Source: Aphelenchoides besseyi
Taxonomy: Eukaryota > Nematoda > Chromadorea > Rhabditida > Aphelenchoididae
Length of the DNA: 64,000 nt
Assembly (NCBI GenBank): GCA_024699855.1
Contig: JAMPIQ010000001.1
Coordinates: 9,796,001-9,860,000 of the forward strand
Direction: 5' to 3'
In this document: positions 46,301 to 61,300 of the stretch, in pieces
Layout of the letters: every line of letters starts with the position of its first letter
Numbering within the stretch: the stretch's first letter is position 1
Made by a program: the position numbers and the translations under genes
Notes under the pieces: generated by a model
Seen by the model: only the letters and a program-made list of their open reading frames with translations
Databases searched by the model: none
Told to the model about the DNA's origin: nothing

Positions 46301-49300
46301 AATGCCGGCAAATACTCGTGTATCGCGAAAAATTCGGCCGGTGAAGATCGTCGCGATTTCGAACTTCGTTTCCTGGAAGAACCGAAGATCGACACTTCGA
46401 ACATTCCACGCGAACAAATGTTCGTTCGAAACAGAACGATGACGTTGAGTTGTCCGGCAACTGGTAAGCCCGAGCCTTCGATTGTGTGGCTTCGCGATCG
46501 ACACGTTTTGGGCGTAAACGACGCGTTGGGTCAGGAACATGATCCCCGAGTAACGTTGGTTCAAGGAGGTCGTCAGTTGAAAGTCGAAAAAGTAGAGGAC
46601 GATGATGCTGGACTTTATTCGTGCTTAGGTAAACGCTTACAATTCCCAACATTCAATTCGAAGTTACAGCAACGAACGCCGGTGGTTCAACTGATCTGCA
46701 GATTAAAGTTACGATCGTCGGTAAGAAACAAACTCACTGGACATTCGCTTTGTTTTTCAGACTTTCCCAAAATCTACGGTCCAGCAATTGAAGAAGTGAG
46801 TACTCTGTTGAATAAACGCCACGTTCTCAATTGCGATGTCGATCCACGATCCGAACCCTTTACAATCGAATGGTTGAAGTCCGGCCAGTTAGTGGGCAGT
46901 GCTAGAGATGAAACCGTCGAGTCTGAAGCTTACATTCAAGTAAACAACAAGAGAAAACCATTTTGACGGCTTGTAAGTTTAGATCACTGAACGAGGTCAA
47001 AAACTTCACATTCTGGCCGCTCAACGATCGGATGCCGCCAAATGGACGTGCAAAGTTGAGAATCCGGCTGGCGAAGCGCTGAAAGAGTTCGACATGACAA
47101 TTTTAATTCGACCGCAAATCGACGAGTCTCGATCCTCACCATCGATTGTTTCCGCATTGCATGGCGACGAAGTTGAATTGAACTGTCAAGTGGAAGCTAA
47201 TCCCACGGCAAAAGTTGGTTTCTGTGCAAGAGACCACCTCATCGATGGGTTTAGATCACGTGGACAAAAGACGGACAACCGATCGAATTTGGTCGACAGT
47301 TTGTTTTACGTTCCGAAAACCAAACGTTGCGAATTCCGACGGCAACTTCCGCCGAAAACGGACGTTTCAGTTGTTACGGTAAAACAAAGTCGATTGCATT
47401 GATGTCGATTTTCTTTTAGCCGAAAATGATGTTGGAACCACAAGTCGCAATTTTGTTGTCGAACTCGAGGGGCCTCCAATCTTTGAGACTTCGGAAGAGA
47501 TGCGAATCTTGCAGTTGGGCGAATCGTTTGCGTTGAATTGCGAACCTACGAGTGGTAATCCGCCATTCGAGTTCGCGTGGTCCATCGATGGACGCCCGCT
47601 GGACAAAGAGGAAGACCCCGCTATTCTCATCAACGGCAATCGACTGCTTCTGAACGGCGCCCTTATGAATCACAGCGCAGTTTTCGGCTGCTCAGTGCAA
47701 AATGCCGCTGGTGAAGGCTTCAAAACCTTCGATCTGCATGTGCATCAACGTCCACGTTTCATCGAGACCACACACGACGCTAACCCAACGATCATCGCCG
47801 GTCGTTCGTTGGTTTTGGATTGTGCGGTCGAAGGTGTTCCGAGACCGATTGTTACGTGGAGAAAAGTAAGTTGAAAAGTGTTTACTACTCGGTTTGTATT
47901 TACAACGGGAATCCTGAGATTACGGGGGTTAAATGTTGTGATGGCAGGGGAATCGAATGGATCGGTTTACGCAAGAAAGACCCGTCTTTTGTGACCCATC
48001 AGTGAAGCCGCTCCAATTCCGCGTTGAACGCTAATTCGTCGGCGTGTCGACAGAAAAACCAACGCGCCAATTCCACGCCTAGTCATAAGAAGATTGGAAT
48101 GCAAATGAGAAGGAAAAGTGCCGCGATAATTTTGCCAAAAGTTGTTCTCCAGAATCCGAAATCCTGGGCCGCATCGGACGTACAGATTCCATAGCGATTA
48201 CACGTCTTACCCCCGGCACAATCCAATCCAACTCGCCAGATTGGACGATTATGCGGCGTTGCGATTTGATATTTTCGGAAGGCCGATTGACAGCGACGAG
48301 AAGACGGTTTCTGAAAAGTGTCTGATGAGAATTGCGATCAAAAAGACTCACGACATTGAAGTCGTAACAGCACAACTGACAGCGATCTTCCGATGCGAAT
48401 CCCGTATCCGGATCGATGGTCGGACAATCGCAGACCATCAGATGCGGAGCTATTCGTGCGCACGGGTTCTCGCAAACATCTTCAACGCAAATTTTCTCCA
48501 ATCTGAAAAAAACATGTGAGGACAAGTGAGAATCCAAAAACTACTTCCGATCGCAAAAGGCGCCCTGTTGTTTATCGTGACAAACGGACTTCGAGCATTT
48601 GCCTTGCAAACACAAACGTTGCGGATCTCGGTCATCGCACGCCAATCCCTCCAATTCAGCTCCATTCATTCGACATCGAGCACATGATTCACGTTCCCAA
48701 CGTTCGCCATTGATTCTAAAGACACGTATGAAAAGGCAGACAATAGGCGAGATAGATACCTTAAAATACCGTGCTCATGTGCCGCTTTGCACTTGTTTTT
48801 CTCGTTCCCACAGCACAAGTAACAGTAATTGTCCTCTTCCGTGTCGCAGATGCACTCCTTCATGCCACGCAAAGAACAAACCGAAACGCACCTAAACGTT
48901 CTCTCGAGTTAATCATCTTTCCCGGAAACGCAACTTACGTGTTGTTACGACAAACGTGCGCGTTGTTTCGCGAACAAACTTCGTTCTCCTTCGTACACTC
49001 GGGAATCAACGTCTCAACGTCGCCGAAAACCGTTGGGTAATCGGAAATAAAAAGCAGGAAAACGGCAAAAATGATTCGAGATCTCCATTTGCTTTGTTGC
49101 ATTGCGACCATCCGTCGACGCGAAGATTCGCATTCCCGTCCAAAAGAACGTCCGCTTTCTCGATCGACGTGACTGATTATGAGCGTGCGTGAGCAATGAT
49201 GTTAATAGCCGCGGTCTTCTTCGCCTAAAACACAGTCGTTGACTTTAAGCCGAAAAGAAAAACGAGCAGAAACGTGGCCCGAAGATTATGCGCGCGCGTC

Positions 49301-52300
49301 TCGATTATTTTCGCGGGGACCCAAAAAGGTGTTTGAATTGGAAAAAATCCTTCCGGTCGCGAGATTTTCGCGCGTCCACGAAAAAAGCGTATGGACGATC
49401 AGGACGCAGCAGCAGAAGTTTGGTTTCCTTTACGAAATCGACTTTCCCACGCCGAAGACAATAGCGAAGGGACTCGTTTCATAAGCCGTGGACAAACACA
49501 AAAATGTCTTTGCACCACCAGGAAAACTGACCTTTTTTGGTCAACAGAAACTCGGCACGTCGCTAATTAGACGTCGACGCACGACAACTCACTTGTCATC
49601 GCTGCGGATAATTAAAAAGCCTTCAAAATTGAATTCGCAGTTGGAATCCACGAAAAGGTGCGGCAGCTGGAGGTCCCTTCGATTGACCTCAAGGAAGTGG
49701 CCGGACAGCTTCGCATTGCGCCGCGGCAGTTAAATGGAGAAGATTGACGGACGACCAAAAAACTGCCAATTTAATCACGATGATTGAAAACTTTTCGTAT
49801 GAAACGTTTTCTTGTAAGCGAACATTTTGGCGTCCAAAAAACGGCCGTCGAGGCCGAAGGTGAGCGGCGAACCGGAAAATCGGTTTTCTGTCAAAATTTC
49901 CGTCCCCGAATTCTCGTTTTACAGCGAAGTCATCGACGCATAAAAGAGATTTTCAGGGATTAATTTTCGCCGTAAACGCTTTTTGTTCGCCCCCCAAAAA
50001 CACGCAATCCAATTGGCCGCCTCGTTTTACTACTGTTCGTCGGGAATTGGCGACTCGAATTTCCCTTTTTGTTAACAAAACTTTTTCCACCTTCCAACCA
50101 AAAAAGCGATTTGAGTTTTTGGGTTCTCGTGGGAATTGCGGACTTCGTTTCGACTTTCCGTCGGTTTTCCAACTTAATGGCCGCAGATGGCAAAAAGATT
50201 AAAGACTGACAGACGATTAAAAAACAACTTCGGCTTGAAACCCAAAGTCCAAAACGTTTCCTCGGAACCCAAGAGGCATCTGCGCGACACGTGAGTTTTC
50301 TTTTTGGCAAATTGAAAACGCGAAGTAAACACGAAAAGACCTTCGGAAAGAGGTTACGATCGTTACGCGCGTCCGTTTTTTGGCATCCAAATGGCAAAGC
50401 GAAATGAATGGGATGAGCGAAAGACGGATACCTCTGGAAGGTCATTTTTCAACAACAAAAAACACACAACTTGGCCTTGAAAATCACGTGTTGCTGGATC
50501 AGTCGTCCATTCGAACAAAAACGATGTCCGCTGGAATGAACAGCCGCTCGAAGCGCCAAAGTTGATCGGCTTTTTAATTGAGCCACTTACGCGTCCGGCA
50601 CGCACATTTCAGCCAACGGATGAGTCGGGGGGAAAGCGAAACCGCCGAGAATTTTGGCTGACAAGCAAACCGGCACGAAAAAGCCAAAAAGGAGTCTTTT
50701 TTTCTCGTCGACTCGCTTTCGCCCAAAACAAAGAAACTCGAAAGCGCAGTTTGGAAACAAATGAGAAACTCGAATCCACGGAAACGTGGTCGTGAGTTCG
50801 AAACTCGAAAAAGGACTTCACATCAAACAAAAATGAAAATCGCACTTTTCAGGACGGCGAGATTCTAACGGCAACTTCCGGTCGCGAATTCATCAACAAT
50901 CACCAACAACTTTCCATCGATGAAGCTACAGAATCGGATGCTGGAATTTACTCGTGTGTTGCGGAAAGTCCGTCGGGAACCTCATCGAAAACGATCGTAG
51001 TCACGACTCTGGAAGCTCCGGTGATGCTGCAGACTCGATTTGATGTCGAAGCCAGAGAGAACGAAACGTTGAGTTTAACGTGTCCGGTGAAAGATGCCGC
51101 TAACGCACGAATCGAATGGACACAAAATCAACAGCCGATTACAACGTCTTCGGCAGTTCAAGTTCATCGATATTTAGTTTTACGGCTAATCAGTATGTTT
51201 AGATCTCGGAGAACGGCAACAAACTTCATTTTCTGAGCGTTCAAAAACATCATCGTGGAGTTTACTCGTGTTTGGCCGAAAATGAAGCCGGTGGTTCGGA
51301 AGCGATCTTCGACGTTTTGGTTCAAAGTTTGTGATCAGAAAAAGGCTACGGTTGAATTCTGAATGTTTAGTTGCTCCGGTAATTCAGCTACCGGCTGTTG
51401 GAATGAGGAACATTGCGGTGATGAAAGATCACAGCATAACTCTACAGTGTCAAGCTGATGGAGTACCAGGTGAGTTTCGGAAATTCAATTCCCACATTTG
51501 CTTTCAGCCCCGGAGATCACGTGGCTCTTCGACGGAGTTCCTTTTGCGAACTCACACGGCGATCAGCTAGTTTCTTTGGGCACAATCGAAGTTGAATTGG
51601 AACGAACTGCCGGTGGAGCTGCCGAGTTTCGAATCTCAAATGCTACTCGGCAAAATCAAGGCCGTTACACATGTTTGACGGTTAACAAAGTGGGAAAAGC
51701 TGAGGCTGATGTTTTCGTTCAAGTGATGGGTGAGTACTGACTGCTAACTAATTGGCATTTGAGTCTTTTCAGAGCCACCAAAACTGCGAACATCCTCGGA
51801 ATCAATTCGCGTCATTCAAGGCCAAGAGTTTTCTGTTCGATGCGAAGTCGAGAGTGGAATGCGTCCGTTGAGTGCCGAGTGGACGAAGGGCGATCAGACG
51901 TTGAGCAGTCTGACTGAGGAAATCGACGACAGAATCACGTATTATCTGCACAACCGCCAAGCTCAACCATCCGATGCGGGTGTGTACGTTTGTAAGATCC
52001 AAAACAGCGCTGGAAAAGCACAACTGTCAATTCGCGTTGATGTTTTGGGTGAGCAGTCAGTCAGTTTGATTAATTGTTGCGAATTTTCAGTACCACCGAA
52101 AATTGAGGCAGGCGATCGTGTACTCAAAGTGATCGAGGGGGCCGAATTGACTCTCGACTGTCAAGCCAAAGGAACTCCCGAACCAAAGGTTGTTTGGTAT
52201 TTCGGCTCGAAAGTTTTGTCCAGCGACAATCAAGGCCACTACACAATTCGAAATGCACAAGCATCACACTCTGGACGTTACACGTGAGTAAAGTCAACAG

Positions 52301-55300
52301 TTTTGTTGACTTTTTTTTAGTTGTGAAGCTCAGAACGCTGCCGATACGGTTTCTGCCGACTTTCATGTTGAGGTTTTGGTCAAACCGCGAATTCGCCCTT
52401 ATGATAAGGTTGTTCGAGTGCTGGAACGCGAGAGCACGCATTTGGAATGCAAATTCGAAGGAAATCCCGAGCCAACAGTCAAATGGATGCGATCGGGCAA
52501 AACGATCAACACCGCCGATTCCTCCGTCATTCTGTCACCACGTGGCGAATCGCTTTTGATTCCGAAAACCGAAAGATCGGATGCCGGCGACTATTCGTGT
52601 CTTCTCAGCAACTCGGCAGGAACCGCCGAAGCGCCGTTTGTTGTTTTGGTTCAAACAGCTCCGCATATCGACGAAACAATCGATCAGAATCCACGTATTA
52701 TCGAAGGTAACTCAGTGCTTTTGATTTGTCCGGTCCTTGCCGATCCTCAGCCACAAGTCAGATGGCGACACGGAGATCGAGAACTGAAGTTTACAGCCAA
52801 TGAAAACTACCGACTTGAGGGTACAAATCTGCGAATCGAAAAGACTACAGTATGTTCTTTTCTCTTATTTTTATCTTTGTGTGTTAAGGTAGATAATGGT
52901 GGTCGATATACTTGTCACGCTGAAAACGATATCGGAGGTTTGGATACTGAATACGAATTGGAAGTCATGGGTCAGTAGTCGAGATCTTAAACTCTATTGA
53001 CTCAAAGCTTGCAGCTGCACCTCGTTTTGAATCTGCTGGTCAACGAGTCTTCGAAGCCATTGAAGGTCAACCAATCAGTTTGGAGTGTCCGGCCGAAGCG
53101 TCGCCACAACCAACGATCGAGTGGTTCCGCGGCACCGTTCAACTGAACGGCGATTCGAATACTCAGATCTCACCAACAGCAAAAGTTCGTTTAATCGTTT
53201 ACTCGTGTGAAAATGAAAAGTTCAGAAACTGAAAATTTTGAACTCGACTTTGGACAACGCCGGCAAATTCACTTGTCGAGCAACGAACGTAGCGGGATCG
53301 ACGGAAATCGATTTGACCTTGAAAGTGATCGTACCGCCGCAAATCGATGAATCCAATTTGATCACCAGTCCACTGGGCGTTTTGGGTCGTTCTATTTACT
53401 TGGAGTGTCCGGTTCGTGCGATTCCTGGTGAATGATCTGCAATTGAAAACTTTTAAAACGTTTTGTTTAGAACCATCAATTCATTGGCTTAAAGATGGAA
53501 AACGCGTAGAACAAACGGACGTTAAAGACCTCGAAAACGCGAAATTCTCGTTACAACAAGCGAATCAAACGTTTGGAATCAGAAAGGTGGAACACGGAGA
53601 TCGCGGAATCTACACGTGTGTTGTGGAGAATCAGGGCGGAAAAGTTAGTCAAGATTTCAACGTCGAAGTGCTGAGTAAGTTGTTAGAATTGTGCAAACAT
53701 CGTTGTTCGTTTAGTTCCACCAGTAATGGAGAAACAAGAAGCAGAAAACGTGACCAAGCGTGAAGGCGACACTTTGATGTTATCGTGTCCAATTAAAAAT
53801 ACTTTGGGCAAAACCCAAAATCTTTCCGATCTCACGGTTACGTGGACACAAGACGGACGACCTTTGGATCCGAAGTCGGATAACGTTGAAGTACTTGAAT
53901 GCTATCAAATTTCGTATAATCAACCTTTTCAGATCTCACATGATGGAAAACATTTGAAATTGAAAAACTTGAGGGTCGCAAATGCCGGTCAATACAAGTG
54001 AGTTGGTACAGTAAGAACGGAATTGAAGTATTCAGATGTGTTGCTGCAAATCGCGCCGGTCAAACACACACAAAATTCAACGTCGACATCTTGTGTACGC
54101 ATTTAAAAACTGAGTTTTGTCGTCAGTTGGAGTTTCAGCACATAACCGCACAACGTTTGGCTTACGAACGACGACGTGACGCTTACGAGAGTCGTGATTT
54201 TAACCATGAGTTTGAAACTAACCGTCCACTAACCAGTCCCTTCGTTCGTCATTCGCAGTTGAGCGCCGAACATCGTTCAGCACTAAGATCTTCGCATCAA
54301 CGGCGTTTGCGTCAACGAACTCACGGCCGCGGTGGCTATCGAATTTCGGTCGGACGTCTGACTCCCGCAAAGAAATCGATTCCACCGGATTATTTGGCCA
54401 ATCCACGATTACCGTTGCATTCACAGTTTGCAGCCGTCGGGCGCAAAAGTTTTGTTCACAAATCTGAACATGTTTCTTCTTCGGAATCCTCTGAAGATAC
54501 TCAGGTTCACTCATTGCCAAATTTTAAAGTCAAAGCTCGTGTCACTCATTTTCTTCCCGAAGGTTTTCTTTCCAATTCCTCTGTTCATCATTCCCGTTTA
54601 CCTTCCTCTTCTTCTCCTAATCAAAACGAAAGAAAAACTGAACGTGAGAACTTCGATCAACTCCTTAGACACTATCGAAGACAAAAAAAGCGACGGCACC
54701 GGAAATTGCACGAATCAGAAAGAACCGAATTCGAGATCGTGAATCCGAAGACATTCGAAGAAAAAGAGTCTGAAGAACTCGAATGGGATGATCGTTTGCT
54801 CTACAACACTCAAACCAAATTGGCGGACATCGATCAGAATGACAAGTTCGATGAAAACAAAATTCAATGGGAAATGCGAGACGCCGAAACGCCCTATCTT
54901 AAACGACCTGCTCGCATGTCGTGGAATCAACCAGCAACAGGATATGGGTCGTTTCAAACGATCGACAACAAGTTCATAGCTTTTGACAAACCGTCTGGTC
55001 ATCGTCAGGACGTAAATCTGCAGAACTACAAAGAAGATTTTCAAGCCGAGCCACTAGCTAATCAGCAAAATGAGTTTTATAGTATTGATTTTGAAAAGCA
55101 AAATTTGATTGATGACATGAAGAAGTTTAATGAGTTCGAGCATAATGAAGATCGTCAACTTAATGTTATGGATGACTTTTTGATCAACGATAACGAATTC
55201 AAAGATCTTAAGCATGAAGACAACAACATTGAAGTGAAGCAGAAAGCGGTTTTAAATCGAAAACCTGTGATCTGCCGAGCCTCTCAAGGAACCATCCAGA

Positions 55301-58300
55301 AGCCATTGGTTATTCCGAAACCTTTGAATCTTAAGAACTCGACTTCTCAACAACTATTGACTATTGTTGTGCCAAAACTAGAGGGCAGTTTTGTTGCCCG
55401 TGTATCCAAGGGAGATTACAAATCGCCAATCATAATTGAGAAGAAGAAGACAACCAAGGCAAACGCGAAATCGTTGGAACTCGGTCAGTTTGTTGTTCGA
55501 GTTGCTGCAGGTCGTGAACAGAAAGCAATCGTGGTTGGGAAGAAGAAAAAATTCGTCAAACAACCAATCAAAGGCGTTATCATGCTCCCGATAATATACT
55601 CAAAATCTTGGACTTCAACTGCCTCTCCGATTAAAACAATAGTGTTGCGAACCACAACATCTAGTAATTTTGATTTTTCTTCTACTTCTCAACATTCAAC
55701 AAAAAGTGGAATAACACAGAAAACCATGTCATCAACATCAAACATAGGAAGCGATACTGACGATCTTGTAAGTGCCGAAAGCCCTAAAGAGACTGTGTCT
55801 TCATCATTTTTACTTTCTCAACCGGCGTCTTTGAGCATGAGAAGTGAAGAGACAACCATGAAAAAGCGTGTATTTGGTGCTGGTACAACAAACGAACAAA
55901 CATTGACATCCGCGGATCAAACCAAAGAATCACTGACCTCCAATCATCGGTTTATAAGCGCTTCAAGTCGTGCAGTTACAAAGACGGGAAGATCGAAAGC
56001 AACGTTAAAGTCAAATCCATTAGGCGTTGCGACGCTTTTGATTCAACAAGTCTCTTCTCGAACACAAACGGAGAACAGGCGGACAACTGAATTCACAGCT
56101 TTTGAAGCATTGGCTACCAGCTCACCAAAAAGAGATGATTCGATTTCATTAGATTTCAACACGATTACCTCAACCGAGTCTACGGAATCAAACAGTCCGA
56201 GCACCGAAGAAATCACGATCGCCGTCCGTCCAGTAGAAGTACAACGAGAAAAACTGAGATCAACTATTCCAACGAGTCATCTACAACATGGAGAAACACC
56301 GTTCAAAACAAAAATTATTGGAAACTCGGCGACAACACCATCAGTCAGCAGGAGCATAAACCCAAATACATCAACTGATGAGAATAACGAAACAAGCTCA
56401 CCATCGATTACTTCGACAGTAACTTCAAACGTCAGCAAACAACGACGCACGAGCGCTTTGACTAGTGAGGAGAAAACCAGCACAGAACCGAGGGAAAGCA
56501 CAGAGAATAAACAACCTACAAAGTTGAATTTGCTAACAGGATCGCCCTCAAGCAGAGACGAAGAAACGTTTAGTTATTCGGAGATCTCCACAACAAGTTC
56601 AGCTAATAACAAAATGAGCAGTTGGAAATCCACCAAACAAACGACTAAAGTTCGTAAGATTGTTTCCGAAACGTCAAATTCACACGAGCTCTCAACCAGA
56701 AGTTCTATACCTTCTTTCTCTGCTCAAATTTCAACCGATGAACAGTTGGAAAGGGAACGAACAACAGCACACGAAGAATTGAAATCAACGGACTTGTCGG
56801 AAACATCTAAACATCTTCAAACGATGTCAAAAACTGTTAAATTGTCCACTCAACCGACTACATCAGATGGAATAAGTTCAGAAACAATCGAGTACCCGAA
56901 TCGTGTGTTCTCAACTAATCGAGATTTAAAGCCGACTTCTAAACCTGAAGATTCTAAAACGGATCAAGAGTTCGATTTCTTAAGATACACTAAAAATGTT
57001 CTAAGCGAAAAACCAACTAGCAGCTACGATTCGAAGAAAACGACTCAAAATGTAGAAGTGAATTCATTTGTCTCATCATCAACGGCATTCGTAGGCAATA
57101 CTGTAAAATCAAGCAGTCACAAAGATCCAATTTCTACGACCACAGGTCAGAAGAAAAGAGAAGCGACTGAGAGATCATCAAAGAAAAGCACTACTGTTAT
57201 TAGCAAAGATCCTCACACAAAAACCAGTGAATTTCCCGTGTCCGAAGCTTCTCACTCTCATTCTTCCTCACTACCATTTACAATTCTTGGTCATAATCCA
57301 ACCAACGAATCGGTTCCAGAGACGTCGAAGATACGAAGGAAGATTTCAACATACCTTTTGACAACCAACAATAAAAAGAGCTCGATAATGCCATCGCAGT
57401 CGAACGATAAATCAACAACAGAAACCTTTCTTCCATTTGACAAATTGACATCGAAAATCACGAATTCTTTCAAATCTACTTTACAACCGTCGAGTTTCAC
57501 CAGTTTTACTCAATCAAGAAGAGCTTCTGACACGACAAAACTCATCGGCACAGCAGCAAGATCGTCAAAACAAGTTAACACACCATCGGATAAAACAACT
57601 CTTAAGTGGAAGTTAGAAACTAGTGAAATTTCACCAGAAAGTTCGATTGTTGATCCGCTTACGTCTCAAAAAACAACCGAACCTTATGATATCAAAAGTT
57701 CAACAGTTGAGGGCACACAGCCAAATGATCGTAAGGTGGTGGATTATTTGAAGACTAAGAACTCTGCTCTACCGCCTATATCAACAAGCAAATCAACTGT
57801 TCATGGAAATTCATCTCAAAAAATAACATCTGAAAACGGCGAAGAAAACAGCCAACGTACTGAAGAAACGACTGTCAATGTTCGAGGAAGAGATTTCAGT
57901 GCGTCAGAAACAACTCGACACTTCAATTCCTCGACAACGTTTACCAGACAGAGTGTTTATGATGATTTAACCAATGAGCTTGTCAGTCAATCATTTCCAT
58001 CGGCTTCTACAAACATTATACGGCAAGAGACATCAACTCGTAAGACTGTCGACTTGAAAACACAAACACCAAAATCAAATACAAGTTCTCAAACATTCGT
58101 TCCTTCGCCAAACTACTCGACAAATTCTAACGACCAAATCACAAGTTACTTCAAAACAACCTCTTCAAACACTGCAAAGATTCTTTCTTCTGTGCGATTG
58201 CCGTCCGAGGAAAGTTCAGATGTCGCAAATTCGGTTACAAAAAAGATTGAAGGTGGGACATCTACGTACCAGAAAGAAGCAAAAACATTTGCACAATCAT

Positions 58301-61300
58301 CATTCAGTATTTTACTTGAATTAACAACACCAACTGGGAAGAAGGAAACAATTCGACCTACGAGCTTAACTGATGGAATACAAAGTCGGTCAGAAGCGTT
58401 TACTCAACAATCTGTTGAAGCCACAAAAACTCACTCTCTTCCTTCCGAAGGCAAAAATCGATTAACAAGCGCACAACCCTCAGATATGAATAGTTCAAGT
58501 TCACGGGTTCTACCTGAGAAAACAACAGATCTTGTTGTCGGGCATTCAAGACCTCATTTATCAATTCATGGATCTCCAGTTGATCAGCTGACTAGTTCGC
58601 GAGTTTTAACAAACATAACCCAAGAGCCAAAAACGACTTCCTTTGGAACTTTTACTCAGTCATCAGTTAGCTTAAATCGTGTATTTTCAACAAAAGTTAC
58701 TGGCATTACTCAGGAATACAACATCCAATCTGCTCGGACCACTTCTAATAACGCAAATACAAACACATTTGAATCGATGAGCACTTTTGAAGACAGCGGT
58801 ATAACAACTGGTCTATTGGCAAGTTCCTTCACTTCAGATTCCTCAGTTATCATAAAAGGAAGTACGAAAAAAGCAGAACGTTTAAGCACAGTACAATCAT
58901 CGATCGAAGGAAGCACGAATACCGGCTATTCAGAGTCGAGTCATTCAAGTAAACGAGGGAAATCGATGTTAAACTATGAGGCATCAACGTTCATTTCAAC
59001 ACCCAAAACTCAAAGTTCTCCAAGACAAACGGTTCCTAGTTCAGATGCTGAACTATCAACATTTATAACCGAGCAAGCAAGCGCACAAACTTTAAAAGCT
59101 TCATCAATCATTGCATCAACAGACGGTCATTTTGAGGCGTCTTCAACAAACACTTTTCGCTCAGAATCCACTAAGCAAAAAGTAAACTGGTCAAGTGCAT
59201 ACAGCGAGAAAACATCAACAGTGACATCAAAATTCGTAGAAATTAACAGCTCACTTTCAACTCAGCGTCCCAACGAAAAGCCTACGAACACAAAATCGAG
59301 TATTCCAACTCAACAAGCAGAATCGACAGTGAGCTCAAAAAGTTCTATTTTAACTCTCTCGACGCAAAGTACAACTCATTCAACGGATGATTCAAGTCGA
59401 ATCGAAGGATCAAATACTGCACCTATTTCACCATCAAAGGCGAACGTAAACCACAAATCTACAATAAGAACTACGACTGAAGAAACGAGCACAAAAAATT
59501 TAATATCTTCACCCGCAGTTGTTGAATCAACAAGGACAAGTGAAGAAGTTGAAAACGCTTCGACTACGCCCTTGCCGATAGAATTCAGTTCAACTCAAAG
59601 TTCGACTACACCAATCACTCAAACAATAAACTGGACAACCTCGTACAGCCAAAAATCAACTAATGATCGAGTTAAAGATAAAAGCTCCCGAGTAACTCAA
59701 TTGCCGACTCAAGATGTTACAAGTACGAAGAATGTAAAGACGAGTCGTCAAATTCTACAGGAAGAATCAACGTCGAATTTTAAGTCAACACCACATTTTC
59801 CAATTCGAAAATCTTCAAATCCAGAAATCGAGTTGCAGACAAGTCTGAGATCAAGTACAGACAAAGCGAAAACATCTGAACGTTCTACGTCTGTAGTCGA
59901 CAAACTCTCAACGCTGGACTCAATACTATCAACTGAACCTACAAAATCGAAAATCAGCTTGAAGTCTTCGATTACATCAACGGATGCGACGAGCTCAAGC
60001 AATTCTGGTGATCAACTTACATCAAAAAAAAGTTCTGCTTCAACTCATAAACTGAAGTTGTCAACCGAAAAAGCTGTTAGTCCAAAACAACCAAAGACAA
60101 GTATCAAAAGTGTCCAAAAAATAACATCGATATCTGATAGTTCACCCTCGACACTGTCTGACGACGATAGAAAATCGACATTGAGTTCACAACCAAAAGT
60201 TCCCATTGAAACTACGAATTCAGACGGAACAATTGATTCGAGTCTTCAAACTGCAACGTCTATTTCTATAATTGATAAGACAAAACCATTTTCATTGTTG
60301 AGCATAACGGACAACACAAATCGATTGTCAGAGTATTCTTCTCAATTTTATCGCCCCGCAACAGGTAGCTCGTCAACCTTATTGACTGCAGACATTAAAC
60401 AAGCCGAGGAGTTAAGCAGCACCCGATCGCCAAAATCTTTACCGTCTGTTACGTCTACTAAACTAAAACCTAAAAGGACATCTCATTCATTTTCACCGAC
60501 TTCAACAACAAATCAACGAGTGAAAAAGTCAACAGATGATCTTAAACGGTCTTTAGTGCGTATTTCAACTCAAAGCTCATCAACAAAAAACGTCGCTTAC
60601 TATTCAAAAGAGTTGTCTACATCTCAAACAAGTCAGCAGTCAAAAACCACACGAAAAGAAGAGTTGGAAATAGCCACACCTACTTCTTTCGATCGATTAT
60701 CGAGCAAAAAAGAAGGTAAAACAACAACATTGAAAGATGATATTTCGAATACTTCAAGCCAAACAGCAACGTCTACAAGTCTTAAGCAATCAACAGATAT
60801 TGCTTGGTTGAGACGTTCGTTTGATTCGGAATCCTATCTACCTCCGAGTGATGTAAACACAAAAACGAATAATAAGAAGACAACGAAAACCGTCGAGAAA
60901 AGCAATCCGAGTTTAGAGATAGATGAAAGTTTGTTTACACACTCAAGTGTTGGGTCTTCGTCTCGAAGTTCTACATCAACTGACGATCAATATCGAATAA
61001 GTACGCCAATTAATCTTACCAACAACAGTAAAATCTCAACAAAGACCTCAAACACATTCAAAACATCTAAAGAACTCTATTCGACATCGACGAATATTGA
61101 AGGAATGTTCACTAACAAAGAGAATCGATTCACGAAAACTCAAAACCTATTCAGCAGTCAATCACCATCTGATGCACGAAGTACAATAAAAAATAAACCT
61201 CAGGTTGCTGAAGATGATCGGCTGTATTCAAAACCAATACCAATTGATGTTCGTGAAGAAATCGATGGATTGATGAAACCAAACACAACCGATCGTTTCG

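Larger units (their letters stand above)
45501..53997 (+). other. Half FN3 domain and Ig domains 21-36 (exons 33-54)
   Basis: Exons: 45501-45962, 46008-46106, 46148-46260, 46298-46628, 46670-46720, 46761-46939, 46983-47213, 47255-47378, 47420-47865, 50853-51161, 51203-51326, 51371-51469, 51508-51729, 51773-52048, 52091-52283, 52321-52849, 52889-52970, 53015-53184, 53226-53427, 53471-53674, 53715-53890, 53933-53997. Exon 33 starts by completing Ig20, then encodes the first half of a titin-like FN3 domain ([33 protein letters not shown]). It returns directly to an Ig end strand ([13 protein letters not shown]). Ig27 is interrupted by a 2987-bp intron (47866-50852) that hosts another gene. Phases are consistent throughout. 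Confidence 0.88.

Noticed and set aside
54062..54142. Intron at the end of Ig36 that would detach the mucin tail
   Set aside because: The GTGTAC donor and GTCAG or TTTCAG acceptors give stops or the wrong phase; unspliced reading keeps frame into the tail.
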